In this document: positions 1 through 8,473 of the stretch, one piece after another
Layout of the letters: each line of letters opens with the position of its first letter
How positions within the stretch are numbered: position 1 is the first letter of the stretch
Source: Gnetum montanum
Lineage: Eukaryota; Streptophyta; Gnetopsida; Gnetales; Gnetaceae
Direction: 5' to 3'
Assembly (NCBI GenBank): GCA_015680685.1
Contig: MNCI01025299.1
Span: forward strand, 5,560-57,821
DNA length: 52,262 bases
The notes under the pieces: model-generated
Told to the model about the DNA's origin: nothing
Database searches by the model: none
What the model saw: only the letters and a program-made list of their open reading frames with translations
Program-made: the position numbers and the translations under genes

Positions 1-441
1 CACAACACTTAGCAACATTTTTTCCATTTACACAGGGGAGTTTTCGAATTTTTTCTCTACCACTTGCGATTGAACACTGGTACTCCGATTTTAATTCCGT
101 CTGAACCTACTTGAACCTAGAGTGTTTAGCTTAGTCATGGCGGAGGAACACTTGCAAATAGCACCCAAATTTTTTGGAATTTATCATCGCCCAAAGGACA
201 TCATCTAGGGTAATTAATTATAACACTTAGAATAATTGTGTCTAAAAATCATTTAACACTTAGGTATAATTGAAAATTAAAATTGAAAAACAACCTAAGT
301 AAAAAAAGACCCATTATTACAATCTTTCAAGAAATATCACACAAAGATAAAATGAATTAATTAATTAAGGCAAGCAGTAAGGTATAACTTAACTTCAAAA
401 AAAAAAAAAACCTTACTAACGCTTGGCCCATGTGATTGCAG
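1..441 (+). other. Leader of aORF, copy A1 (family T, truncated by window start)
   Basis: Noncoding leader upstream of the additional ORF of an upstream family T element. It aligns along its length with 5878-6339, the leader in element A, although that copy has a ~25-base stretch missing here near position 76. Shared landmarks are the start (aacacttagca), the phrase gtttagcttagtcatgg and a purine-rich A-run near 395-412. In the second copy the leader follows an internal TATA box and a poly-C run; here the promoter lies off the window. No ORF of note. Confidence 0.75.
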
Positions 442-1208
442 ATGGCCTCGAAACGTGGACAACAGGAAGGTCCTACTCAAGGTGGAAGCAAGAAATCTCG
501 GAGAGGTGGAAGACAAGGTCCTACAGGACAACATGTAGAATAGGAGAAACAATCATTCAGCATTCATCAAAAATATCCTCCTACCATACGGTCCAAGTAG
601 GCAGAAGGAGGAGCTGCTACAGTGCCTGAACAAGGACAACATCTCATGTTGCCCCAAGATTGTGTTCAGGCCATCCATGAAAAGTCCACATTCACTATGG
701 TGATTGTGGAATTGAACTTCAAATATTTTGTAGAGTTCACTCCTAAGGCCATTAGGGATCACCTCAAAGGATCCCCATTATGGCCTACTCTCTCTGAAAG
801 CGGTGCCTGGTACCTAGGAGAGACGTACCAATTTTGGCACAATAGGGAGAAGGCACCATGGTTAACAATTGTGGTGTGACTATTGATTTCTTTGTTTAAG
901 CCATTTCAAAAGTATTAAACCTTCCAAATATAGGGACAAAGGTTGCTTCGAAGTAGGTGTACACTTTCAGAACTGAGTAACTTAATAACCTGTTGATAGA
1001 GAATAAAAGAGTGGCAGAAGAAAAAGAGAAGGTTGACTAGGATGCCTCTATGGCACAAGCATGAACTTACATGCACACCAAGGCACTCAAGGCCTTACAA
1101 GAGGAGAAACTCCAGGCCATACTTCAAGACCATCAAATCCCAAGACCTGGAGCACAAAAAATGGGAAAGACACCAATGGAGGAGCCACTGCCACCAAGAA
1201 CTACATGA
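442..1208 (+). pseudogene. Additional ORF (aORF) of family T retrotransposon, copy A1, decayed
   Basis: Third-ORF product of a gypsy-type element, placed between the internal promoter and the 3' LTR. Function unknown. The reading starts with ATG at 442 and a basic Gly/Gln-rich N-terminus (ASKRGQQEGPTQGG). Next comes a folded-looking middle with VELNFKYFVEFTP and WYLGETYQFW, then VTIDFF and AISKVLNLPN. The C-terminus is charged and coiled-coil-like (KALQEEKLQAIL), ending in a proline-rich tail (MEEPLPPRTT) at 1208. In-frame stops occur near 541 and 598. At about 857 the frame moves by +2; the same shift is in copy A2 but not in copy Y, so A1 and A2 share a defective ancestor. The hydrophobic stretch before AISKVLNLPN faintly recalls the putative plant transposon protein domain (PF20167) of Tat/Ogre elements; that is a guess. 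Confidence 0.7.
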
Positions 1209-1390
1209 GTTCCACTAATTTTGTAATCATAGGATTTTCTTTTGTGTTGTGTCTCAATTTTTTTTTGACTCCACATAACGGCATGAATCCATCCTAGTCA
1301 GTCAATATTCCCATACCTATCCACTATGTAATCAATGGAGCTTGTTCTCTCTGTAACTCGAGGACAAGTTTTCATTCAGTCATGGGGGTA
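1209..1390 (+). other. aORF 3' untranslated stretch and polypurine tract
   Basis: Noncoding stretch from the aORF stop to the LTR. It ends with a plus-strand primer site containing a G-run (cagtcatgggggta, 1377-1390) directly before the LTR start TGATGA. The same motif precedes the LTRs at 7255, 28430 and 45621, which fixes the LTR boundary in all four. Confidence 0.75.
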
Positions 1391-2241
1391 TGATGAGTCA
1401 TGAATTTGCTAGCTGTGATATCGCTACCATGATATCATAGCTGTGGTTGCGATGTTGCATACACGATATCACATCAGTCATGATATCATGTACGTGATAT
1501 CGTGTCCTACCTCAATTCCTATAAATAAGAGACGGCTTTCCCAGTTTTAGGCATCTAGATCTAGACCATAGTCAAACTCTTGCAATTTTTCCATTCCAGA
1601 GTTAGAGTAATTTCCATGTGCCTGTAGTAGAAGTCCCAAAGTGAACGGATCTTTATTCAAGCAAATATTGTACCTGAGCAGAAGTTTGTGTATGGAAATA
1701 AAGATGAACTTTTGGATAAACCTTGCAGTGCATGGACTAAGCTAAATAGGACTTTAATTATTGTGATTTATTGTTCATCATTTAAATGCTTTATTAGTTA
1801 ATTAAATCTCTCTCAACCCTTCTCTCATAGTTAAGTGCATTCAGTACGACCGCTTTGAGCACGTGCGTTACCCTTGGTAATCCCAGTAATGAATAGCGTT
1901 TGGTAATCCCAGAAGGTTGCATTGGTTCAGGGTGTGAATGGCAAGTGGGAACGGATACTAATGCTAGGCATTAGAACTTAGTTAGTTAAAGTTAGTTACT
2001 TAGTCTCTTCATCCTTTACCTCATTAGCATAGGAGATAAAACATAAAAGATATAAAAATCACATACCTTAGACTTACTTATCCATACAACCGTGACAAAT
2101 ACAAGTCTGGGAAGACAACGAATGATTAACCTTAAGTGTTCCATAAGGCGTGTAGATACTTAGTCTATGGAATTCAATTGGATCACGCATGTAACGCTCG
2201 TATGCATATGGTTGAGTGTAGGGGTACCTCACCACTCATCA
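1391..2241 (+). repeat. LTR of family T (shared by A1 and element A)
   Basis: 851-bp LTR beginning TGATGAGTCATG and ending CCACTCATCA, giving a TGATGA/TCATCA terminal inverted repeat. U3 holds a GATATC array (1417-1501) and TATA box (1520-1527). The downstream R/U5 part carries two copies of a ttggtaatcccag motif near 1874 and 1900. It is near-colinear with 7255-8151. The start is set by the preceding polypurine tract and the end by the primer site at 2243. Confidence 0.88.
1417..1527 (+). promoter_or_regulatory. LTR promoter: GATATC array plus TATA box
   Basis: Five GATATC hexamers (1417, 1431, 1465, 1482, 1496) with similar palindromic flanks (for example acgtgatatcgtgt), then TATAAATA at 1520-1527, 18 bases after the last hexamer. 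This is the expected place for U3 enhancer elements and the core promoter of the gag transcript. Binding factor unknown. Confidence 0.65.
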
Positions 2242-2242
2242 T

Positions 2243-2260
2243 TGGCACTGTTGCCATGGA
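2243..2260 (+). other. Primer-binding site, tRNA-Asp type
   Basis: TGGCACTGTTGCCATGGA directly after the LTR. It matches 14 of 18 positions of the tRNA-Asp primer site used by many plant Athila/Tat elements (TGGCGCCGTTGCCGGGGA, recalled). Three of the four changes are transitions. It supports + orientation and the Athila/Tat side of Ty3/gypsy. Confidence 0.75.
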
Positions 2261-2382
2261 TGATGCTAGCTATCTAGATTAGTTATATCATACAAGGCCG
2301 CTGTATAGAAATTAACGATGCATCTTTTAGCAAGAAATAATTGTAAAAATTCACACATAAATTCACACACAACTTTACAATA

Positions 2383-4378
2383 ATGCCTTTCCTACAAGAT
2401 TACGATAATGCCACACCTAGTGAAGAAATTCATTAGAGAACCGATGAATTATATGATAATGAAGATTGGAGTATGCAATCTGAGGTGGGGGTTTCTTATA
2501 AACATCAAAAAAAGCAACATCATCCCAATGCATGAAAGCATAACCTACCCGATGACGATGAACCCCTACTGGCCACTACAAGCTTAACGCAAATACAAGA
2601 GGTCGTTCAAATCTCACATAGGAATCGTAAAGAGAGCCATCTACCTAGGCTCGATTTAAACAACTTCCCTACTTTTTCAAGAGGCTATGACTTAGATCCG
2701 CATCAACATTTACAAGCCTTCTACGATGCCTATGCATGGAACAACATTGATAACGGTTGGAAAAAACTTAAGCTCTTTCCTATGACACCTGTTGGCTAGA
2801 AAAAAGTATGGTATAGATCGTTAAAACCAAATTTAATACGATGTTGGTCAACAATGGTAGAAGTCTTTAACGAAAAATATCAAGCCTACGCAAGAGTATT
2901 TGCCTTGAGGAAACAAATCCAAGAGTGGAAACAAGCACAACATGAACCCTTGGACATGGCCTTAGAAAGATATTATGCATTGTTAAACAACTATCCAGGC
3001 CATGGGTTTTCCAAGGAAAGGCTATTGTACCATATCATTAATGGGCTTCATGATGAAACAAGAGAGACCTTAGGAATGTATGCCCAAGGTCAACTATATG
3101 AACTATGAACCCATCAAGTCCAAGAGCTTATTAAGCAGGTAGCAAAAGAAGAAGGAGAATTGGCTAGATGGGAGAGTGTTGAAAAACACCAGCAGGACCA
3201 AAATCTCAATTTAACAAAGGTCCATGATCATAAAAAGGAGAAATCAACCTACCATAAGGAAAAAGAACCATCTTTGCCAATACAACAATCATTAGAGGAA
3301 GTCGAGACAAAGATTAATAAGATGTTGGAATGGACATATCAAAAGTGTGGAGAATGTGTCAACATTATCGGAGATAGAGTTTTGACAACCCAAGAAGCAG
3401 GACAAAACATTAGACATTCAAAAAAAAAAGGAATGAAGGGAATAAGATCTCAACTGCTGATCATACATATGAATGCAACATATGCCTATACGATCACCCC
3501 AAGGGTCAATGCCCAATCTTGTTACATTTATATGAGCATTGGGGGAACATGCTACATCCAAAATTCATACAAAGATACTATGTTCGATCACATTGGCAAC
3601 AATCCCAGTCATGGAGGAAACCATCCCTACACTGGAGATACCCTTCATATTATCTGAATCCAAATGCTTATCAAGTTCAACATCCTGTTTCTCCAACTGG
3701 GCCACCATACTCTATCATACCACATCAATATTCTCCACAATACTATTAGCCCATGCCCTGAACACAACCACCACCTTGTGCACCTTACACTTCTCCTAAT
3801 TTTCAACATTCTCATCCTTTCCCTCCTTCCACATCGCCACCAACTGTTCCTAAGGCGTTTGCATCACAGCAACAATCCGCGAACACCACTTGTGCTGCTA
3901 CTAGCAACAGCAGTGAAAATCCTCCTCAACATCAAAAGTGACCCTTCTTTAAACATGACCGTAAGAAGGGACAACAAAATTCTAAGGCCACTGCATCTTC
4001 TGACTCAGCACAAGTCCAACAGTATGGTGCACCCTTATCTTCGAACCCAATGCCTCATGTTACTTCATCAAGGCCACCAACTAACACTCCAACAACCATA
4101 TAGCCCAATGAACACAGTCATGGAAGGCAACATCTTGATCCTTGCATACCATCTAATGGTCCCAAATATCATAGTGGGTCAACTCGTTATCCGAGAACTA
4201 CATCATATAAATTGCCCCACTATGCTTATTATAATCAAGTGTGTGAAACCCGATGGGGTAAGTATGACCGAGCCCCAATATTTCCAACATGCAAGGATCC
4301 CCATCATCATTTATTAATCCTTGCCATCCTCAACCATTTAGCTATGAGGCATATCCCCCATTCTAATAGCAAGCAGGA
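2383..4378 (+). pseudogene. Gag of element A (Athila/Tat-like), decayed
   Basis: Capsid/nucleocapsid precursor. ATG at 2383 is in frame with the conserved block at 2854-3108. Domains in order: acidic N-terminus; gag core with LPRLDLNNFPTFSRGYD, HLQAFYDAYAW and KLKLFP (about 2638-2790); a helical block (MVEVFNEKYQAY, ALERYYALLNNYPGHG, HIINGL); a Lys/Glu-rich linker (3160-3420); then a frameshift near 3430 at a run of nine or more A. A zinc knuckle follows at 3474-3512 (CNICLYDHPKGQCPI) and a long Pro/Ser/Gln/Tyr-rich tail. The knuckle spacing is C-x2-C-x3-H-x4-C, one residue shorter than usual, and element W has the same spacing. In-frame stops include a TAG after MTPVG near 2798. Confidence 0.82.
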
Positions 4379-4387
4379 TTAATAACC

Positions 4388-4510
4388 ACTTTTTTTTCTT
4401 TAATTTTACAACTTTTTGTTTTCTAGTTTTTTGTTTTTCAATTTCTTGTTTTATCTTTTTTATCTTTTTGTCTTTTTTTCCTTTTATGTTTTTTATAAGT
4501 AATCTCATCT
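4388..4510 (+). other. T-rich (polypyrimidine) tract
   Basis: About 120 bases dominated by T with scattered C, G and A, right after the gag end. Copy Y has a matching but longer tract (29870-30230) after integrase. In element A this marks the junction where pol was lost. It could be a spacer or the pyrimidine tract of a 3' splice site for an aORF transcript; not shown. Confidence 0.55.
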
Positions 4511-5730
4511 ATGAATAAAACACTCATGTGGATCATTGGTTGAGGTGTATTCTATGTTATCGAGTCTCGAGCGATCAATTGTTTGGAATAGTGAGCCCAT
4601 TACACCCACTCATCCAATCTACAAGTAAGAGGTTTTGTTCGAGGGTACAGTGATTTTCTTGACATTTTTATAACTTAAATTAATTTTGTGTTCATTGTAC
4701 CTAGAATGAAGAAGGATGGACCAAGAGGGAATGATTAGGGTGTGACATTAAAAGGATTTGTAGATTCTCTTTGATGACATCTATGGGTGTTATCATGCAA
4801 TGTGGTCGTACTAAGATCCTTGTAGATCTAATGAAAAATGGGAGTAAGAGTAATCAAAAGGGCACTCAAAAATCCAAAGCTGCTCTAGGGGGTCCCACTG
4901 GAAAGACATGCACCCATGCCTGAAGGTTGGTGGCTTCTCTAGATTTAGTATTCAAAACAAAAAGAAAAGAAACAAAGTGCCACAAAACAAAAATCACTCC
5001 TCCCTTGAATAGAACACCAAGTGATCATATGCCTTGTTGTTATGATACTCTCATAGTTGCTCATCATGGGATGAAACAATGCGATGTCACTGATTAGAGG
5101 AATGGACTTGGTCCTGATCTTGGAATGATGAGTTAATGACACATTAATCATACTTTACACATAGGATTCATTGTGCCCTTGGTTAGTCACCTCATGTCCC
5201 AATCTCTACGATCCCTTCTATACTTCATCTCATCTCACTGTTTGTGTAATTGTAGCTAGTGTCATGTGTAACATAGAATTCTTACCACATTCTGGTGATA
5301 ATTACATGTGTGTGTTTTGTGGAATTAGTGCAGATTACATCTAAGCCTTCTAGTGTCCACGGACACTTTAAGTGTGGTTACACAAGGGCATTATAGGTTG
5401 AAACCTGCTTTGGGGAGGATCCACTTGTGTAATCCTTTGTAATCTTCACTTATGACATAGCTCACACACATTATTTCTGACCCTCAACATAATTTTTCAT
5501 AATGTTCTTTCCCTATTATTATCCCTCTGAATTATTATCCCTTCACTTATCACATAGCCTTTTTCTCCCATCCAAGATTTTATTGATAAAACCCACAGAT
5601 CGTTATTCATGCCTTCAAAACCATCTAATTACCGAGAACCCCTTGACAATAGCCCAATGTCCTCAGTTACACCATTGATTTCAAAAATAAAATCTTCAAA
5701 AATTTGGTATTTTACTGTGGTGCCCAATGT
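4511..5730 (+). other. Conserved noncoding block of family T, upstream of the internal promoter
   Basis: No convincing ORF, yet clearly alignable with copy Y (30237-31440) and in part with copy X (26030-26412). Shared landmarks: gggtgtgac/gatrttaa, tctaatgaaaaatgg, aaagacatg...acccatgcct (4903), actcctcccttgaat near 4997, acatgtgtgtgttttg near 5305, and tttggggaggatcyactt near 5408. Conservation of noncoding sequence between old copies suggests it was a working part of the element. Confidence 0.65.
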
Positions 5731-5740
5731 CACTAGGGCC

Positions 5741-5848
5741 ACAATATCGCGTGGGCCGTGATATCACGTACACAATATCACAGCTGACGTGATATCACAT
5801 ACGCGATGTATTGTACGCGATATTGCATCCCTCCAAACCCATAAATAG
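5741..5848 (+). promoter_or_regulatory. Internal promoter of family T: GATATC array plus TATA box
   Basis: A second GATATC-type array inside the element, far from either LTR: aatatc (5744), gatatc (5760), aatatc (5774), gatatc (5791), gatatt (5819), most with CpG-rich palindromic flanks such as gacgtgatatcacat. An ATAAATAG box follows at 5841-5848, about 16 bases later, the same geometry as in the LTRs. It lies directly upstream of the aORF leader. Copy Y has the same arrangement at 31447-31534. The promoter role is inferred from layout. Confidence 0.6.
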
Positions 5849-5856
5849 GTGACCCA

Positions 5857-5877
5857 CCCCCCCCCCCCCCCCCCCCN
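5857..5877. repeat. Poly-C run of 20 followed by an ambiguous base
   Basis: Twenty consecutive C (5857-5876) then n at 5877, between the internal TATA box and the aORF leader. The true length is probably uncertain and the n may mark an assembly patch. The window's first base lies a few bases before the aacacttagca start that follows this run. Confidence 0.85.
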
Positions 5878-6339
5878 AACACTTAGCATCATTTTTGCCA
5901 TTTACATGGGGGATTTTTTGAATTTTTTCTCTATGACTTGCGATTGAGTGACCCTTGCTTTTCTAACTATATCTTGCTCATTGGTACTCTGATTTTAATT
6001 CTGTCTGAACCTGCTTGAACCTGGAGTGTTTAGCTTAGTCATGGGGGAGGGACACCTATCGAATAGTGCCCAACCATTTTGGAATTTATCATCACCCGAA
6101 GGACATCATCTAGGGTAATTAACTATAACACTTAGAATAATTTTGCCTAAAAATCATTTAACCCTTAGGTATACCAGGAAATTAAAATTGAAAAACCACC
6201 TAAGTAAAAAGGACCCATTATTACAATCTTTTAGGAAATATCACACAAAGATAAAATGAATTAATTAATTAAGGTAAGCAGTAAGGTATAACTTAACTTT
6301 AAAAACAACCTTACTAACGAGTGGCTCGTGTGATTGTAG
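5878..6339 (+). other. Leader of aORF, copy A2
   Basis: Homologous to 1-441, close in sequence with small insertions and deletions. Contains no long ORF. By position it would be the 5' untranslated region of an aORF transcript starting at the internal TATA box. Confidence 0.65.
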
Positions 6340-7072
6340 ATGGCCCTGAAACGTGGACAACAGGAAGGTCCTACTCAAGGTGGAAGTAAGAAATCTCAGA
6401 CAAGTGGAATACAAGGTCCTATAGGACAACATGCAGAATAGGAAGAACACTAATTTAGCATTTATCAAGAAGATCCTCCTACCATACGGTCCAAGTAGGC
6501 AAAAGGAGGAGCTGCTACAGTGCCTGAATAGGGACAACATCTCATGTTGCCCCAAGATTGTGTTTAGGCCATCCATGAAAAGGTCCACATTCACTACACT
6601 TCACTCCTAAGGTTGTTAGGGATCACCTCAGAGGATCCGCATTATGGCCTACTCTCTCTAAAAGTGGTGCCTGGTACCTAGGAGAGATGTACCAATTTTG
6701 GCACAAAAGAGAGAAGGCACCATGGTTAACAATTGTGGTGTTACTATTGATTTCTCTATTCAAGCCATTTCTAAAGTATTAAACCTTCTGAATACAGGGC
6801 CAAAGGTTGTTCAGAAGTAGCTGGACACTTTTAGAACTGAGCAACTTAATAACCTGTTGACAGAGAATAAAAGGGTGGCAAAAGAAAAAGAGAAGGCTGA
6901 CTAGGATGCCTTTATGGCATAAGCAAGAACTTGCATGCACACCAAGGCACTCAAGGCCTTACAAGAGAAGAAACTCCAGGCCATACTTCAACATCATCAA
7001 ATCCCAAGACTTGGAGCACAAGAAAAGGGAAAGACATCTATGGAGGAGCCACCGCCACCAAGAACTACATGA
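6340..7072 (+). pseudogene. aORF of element A (copy A2), decayed
   Basis: Second copy of the additional ORF. The N-terminus ALKRGQQEGPTQGGSKKS begins at ATG 6340. The middle keeps AWYLGEMYQFWH and AISKVLNLLN, and the end keeps KALQEKKLQAIL and MEEPPPPRTT before the stop at 7070-7072. Compared with A1 it lacks about 35 bases (the VIVELNFKYFV segment, near 6593), carries more stops, and shows direct CAG-to-TAG change (tttaggcc here, ttcaggcc in A1 at 667). It shares with A1 the +2 frame change ahead of VNNCGVTIDF. Confidence 0.7.
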
Positions 7073-7254
7073 GTTCCACTAATTTTCTAATCATAGGATT
7101 TTATTTTGTGTTGTGTCTCAATTTTGTTCTGACTCCACACTACAGCATGAATCCATCCTAGTCAGTCAATAATCCCATACCTATCCATTGTGTAGTCAAT
7201 GGAGCTTGTTCTCTCTGTAACTTGAGGATGAGTTTTCATTCAGCCGTGGGGGTA
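7073..7254 (+). other. aORF 3' untranslated stretch and polypurine tract
   Basis: Homologous to 1209-1390. Ends with cagccgtgggggta (7241-7254) abutting the 3' LTR. Confidence 0.75.
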
Positions 7255-8151
7255 TGATGAGTCATGAATTTGCTAGCTATGATATCACTGTCATGATATC
7301 ACAACCATGATATCATAGTGGTTGTGAGATCACTACTATGATATCACAACCGTGATATCCCATGGGCTGCGATATCGCATCATTCGTGATATCACATACA
7401 TGATATCGTGGCCTGCCTCAATTCCTATAAATAAGAGGTAGCTTTCCCAATTTTAGGCATCTAGATCTAGACTGTAGCCAAACTTTTGCAGTTTTTCCAT
7501 TCTAGAGTTAGAGTAATTTCCATGTACCCATAGTAGGAGTCCCAAAGTGAACGGATATTTATTCGAGCAAATATTGTACCTGAGCACAAGTTTGTGTACG
7601 AAAATAAAGATGAACTTTTAGATAAACCTTGCAGTGCATGGACTAAGCTAAATAGGACTTTAATTATTGTTATTTATTATTCATCATTTAAATACTTTAT
7701 TAGTTAATTAAATCTCTCTCAACCCTTCTCTCATAGTTAAGTGCATTTAGTATGACCACTTTGAGCACGTGCGTTATGCTTGGTAATCCCAATAATGAAT
7801 AGTGTTTGGTAATCCCAAATGTTTGCATTGGTTCAGGGTGTGAATGGCAAGTGGGAACGGATACTAATGCTAGACATTAGAACTTAGTTAGTTAAAGTTA
7901 GTTACTTAGTCTCTTCATCCTTTACCTCATTAGCATAGAAGATAAAACATAAAAGAGATAAAAATCACATACCTTAGACTTACTTAACCATACAACCATG
8001 ACAAATACAAGTAAGTCTGGAAAGACAACGAACGATTAACCTTAAGTGTTCTATAAGGTGTGTAGATACTTAGTCTGCGGAATTCGATTGGATCGCGTGT
8101 GTAATGCTCATATTCATATGGTTGAGTGTAGGGGTACCTCACCACTCATCA
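7255..8151 (+). repeat. 3' LTR of element A with expanded GATATC array
   Basis: 897 bp, TGATGAGTCATG to CACTCATCA. U3 has eight GATATC hexamers (7281, 7295, 7309, 7340, 7354, 7371, 7388, 7402) against five in the partner LTR, then TATAAATA at 7426-7433. The R/U5 part keeps the paired ttggtaatccca motif. The length difference from 1391-2241 comes largely from the array. The right flank gtagt has no matching left flank because the 5' LTR is shared with the upstream unit. Confidence 0.87.
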
Positions 8152-8473
8152 GTAGTACCTTACATTAAGGAAGAAGACATGTTTCCACTATGTATAATTT
8201 AAAATTCCCTCTTGTAATGGTATAGAAATCCATGATGAATTTTATTAGATTTGCAAATGCTAAAATGTGGTGGATATGGCCAATATTAATGGGACATTAC
8301 ATGAGGTACTTGGTTCATAGCCTATTGAGTTTCATGATAGGAACAAGGATGACATGAGAAATATTGTTGTGATGTAGATGGATCATTCCATGGTGCCAAG
8401 ATTCAAGGATTAGGTTTCATCCCTTGTTGAAGTTGTGGCTGAAAATGGACTACATGGATAACAAATTTGATCA
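8152..8473 (+). other. Spacer with possible decayed coding, unrecognised
   Basis: Between element A and the next LTR. One + frame reads like old coding sequence (for example MDHSMVPRFKD, then SSLVEVVAENGL, with interruptions, about 8370-8455), but I recognise no family. It could be host gene debris or part of an older element. Confidence 0.25.

Larger units (their letters stand above)
1391..8151 (+). mobile_element. Element A: non-autonomous family T gypsy retrotransposon
   Basis: Complete LTR-to-LTR unit of about 6.8 kb: 5' LTR, tRNA-Asp-type primer site, gag, T-rich tract, conserved noncoding block, internal GATATC promoter, aORF, polypurine tract, 3' LTR. Protease, reverse transcriptase, RNase H and integrase are absent: the sequence passes from the gag end (about 4376) straight to the T-rich tract that in copy Y follows integrase. 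It therefore depended on an autonomous relative such as W or Y. The sequence left of its 5' LTR is itself aORF plus polypurine tract, so this LTR also serves as the 3' LTR of the unit upstream (tandem arrangement). In about 260 bp of the two LTRs compared by eye I count about 19 differences, mostly transitions. Confidence 0.8.

Noticed and set aside
5741-5848. Internal GATATC array as a buried solo LTR
   Set aside because: There is no LTR start or end around it, the downstream DNA is aORF leader and not R/U5, and element Y has the same layout.
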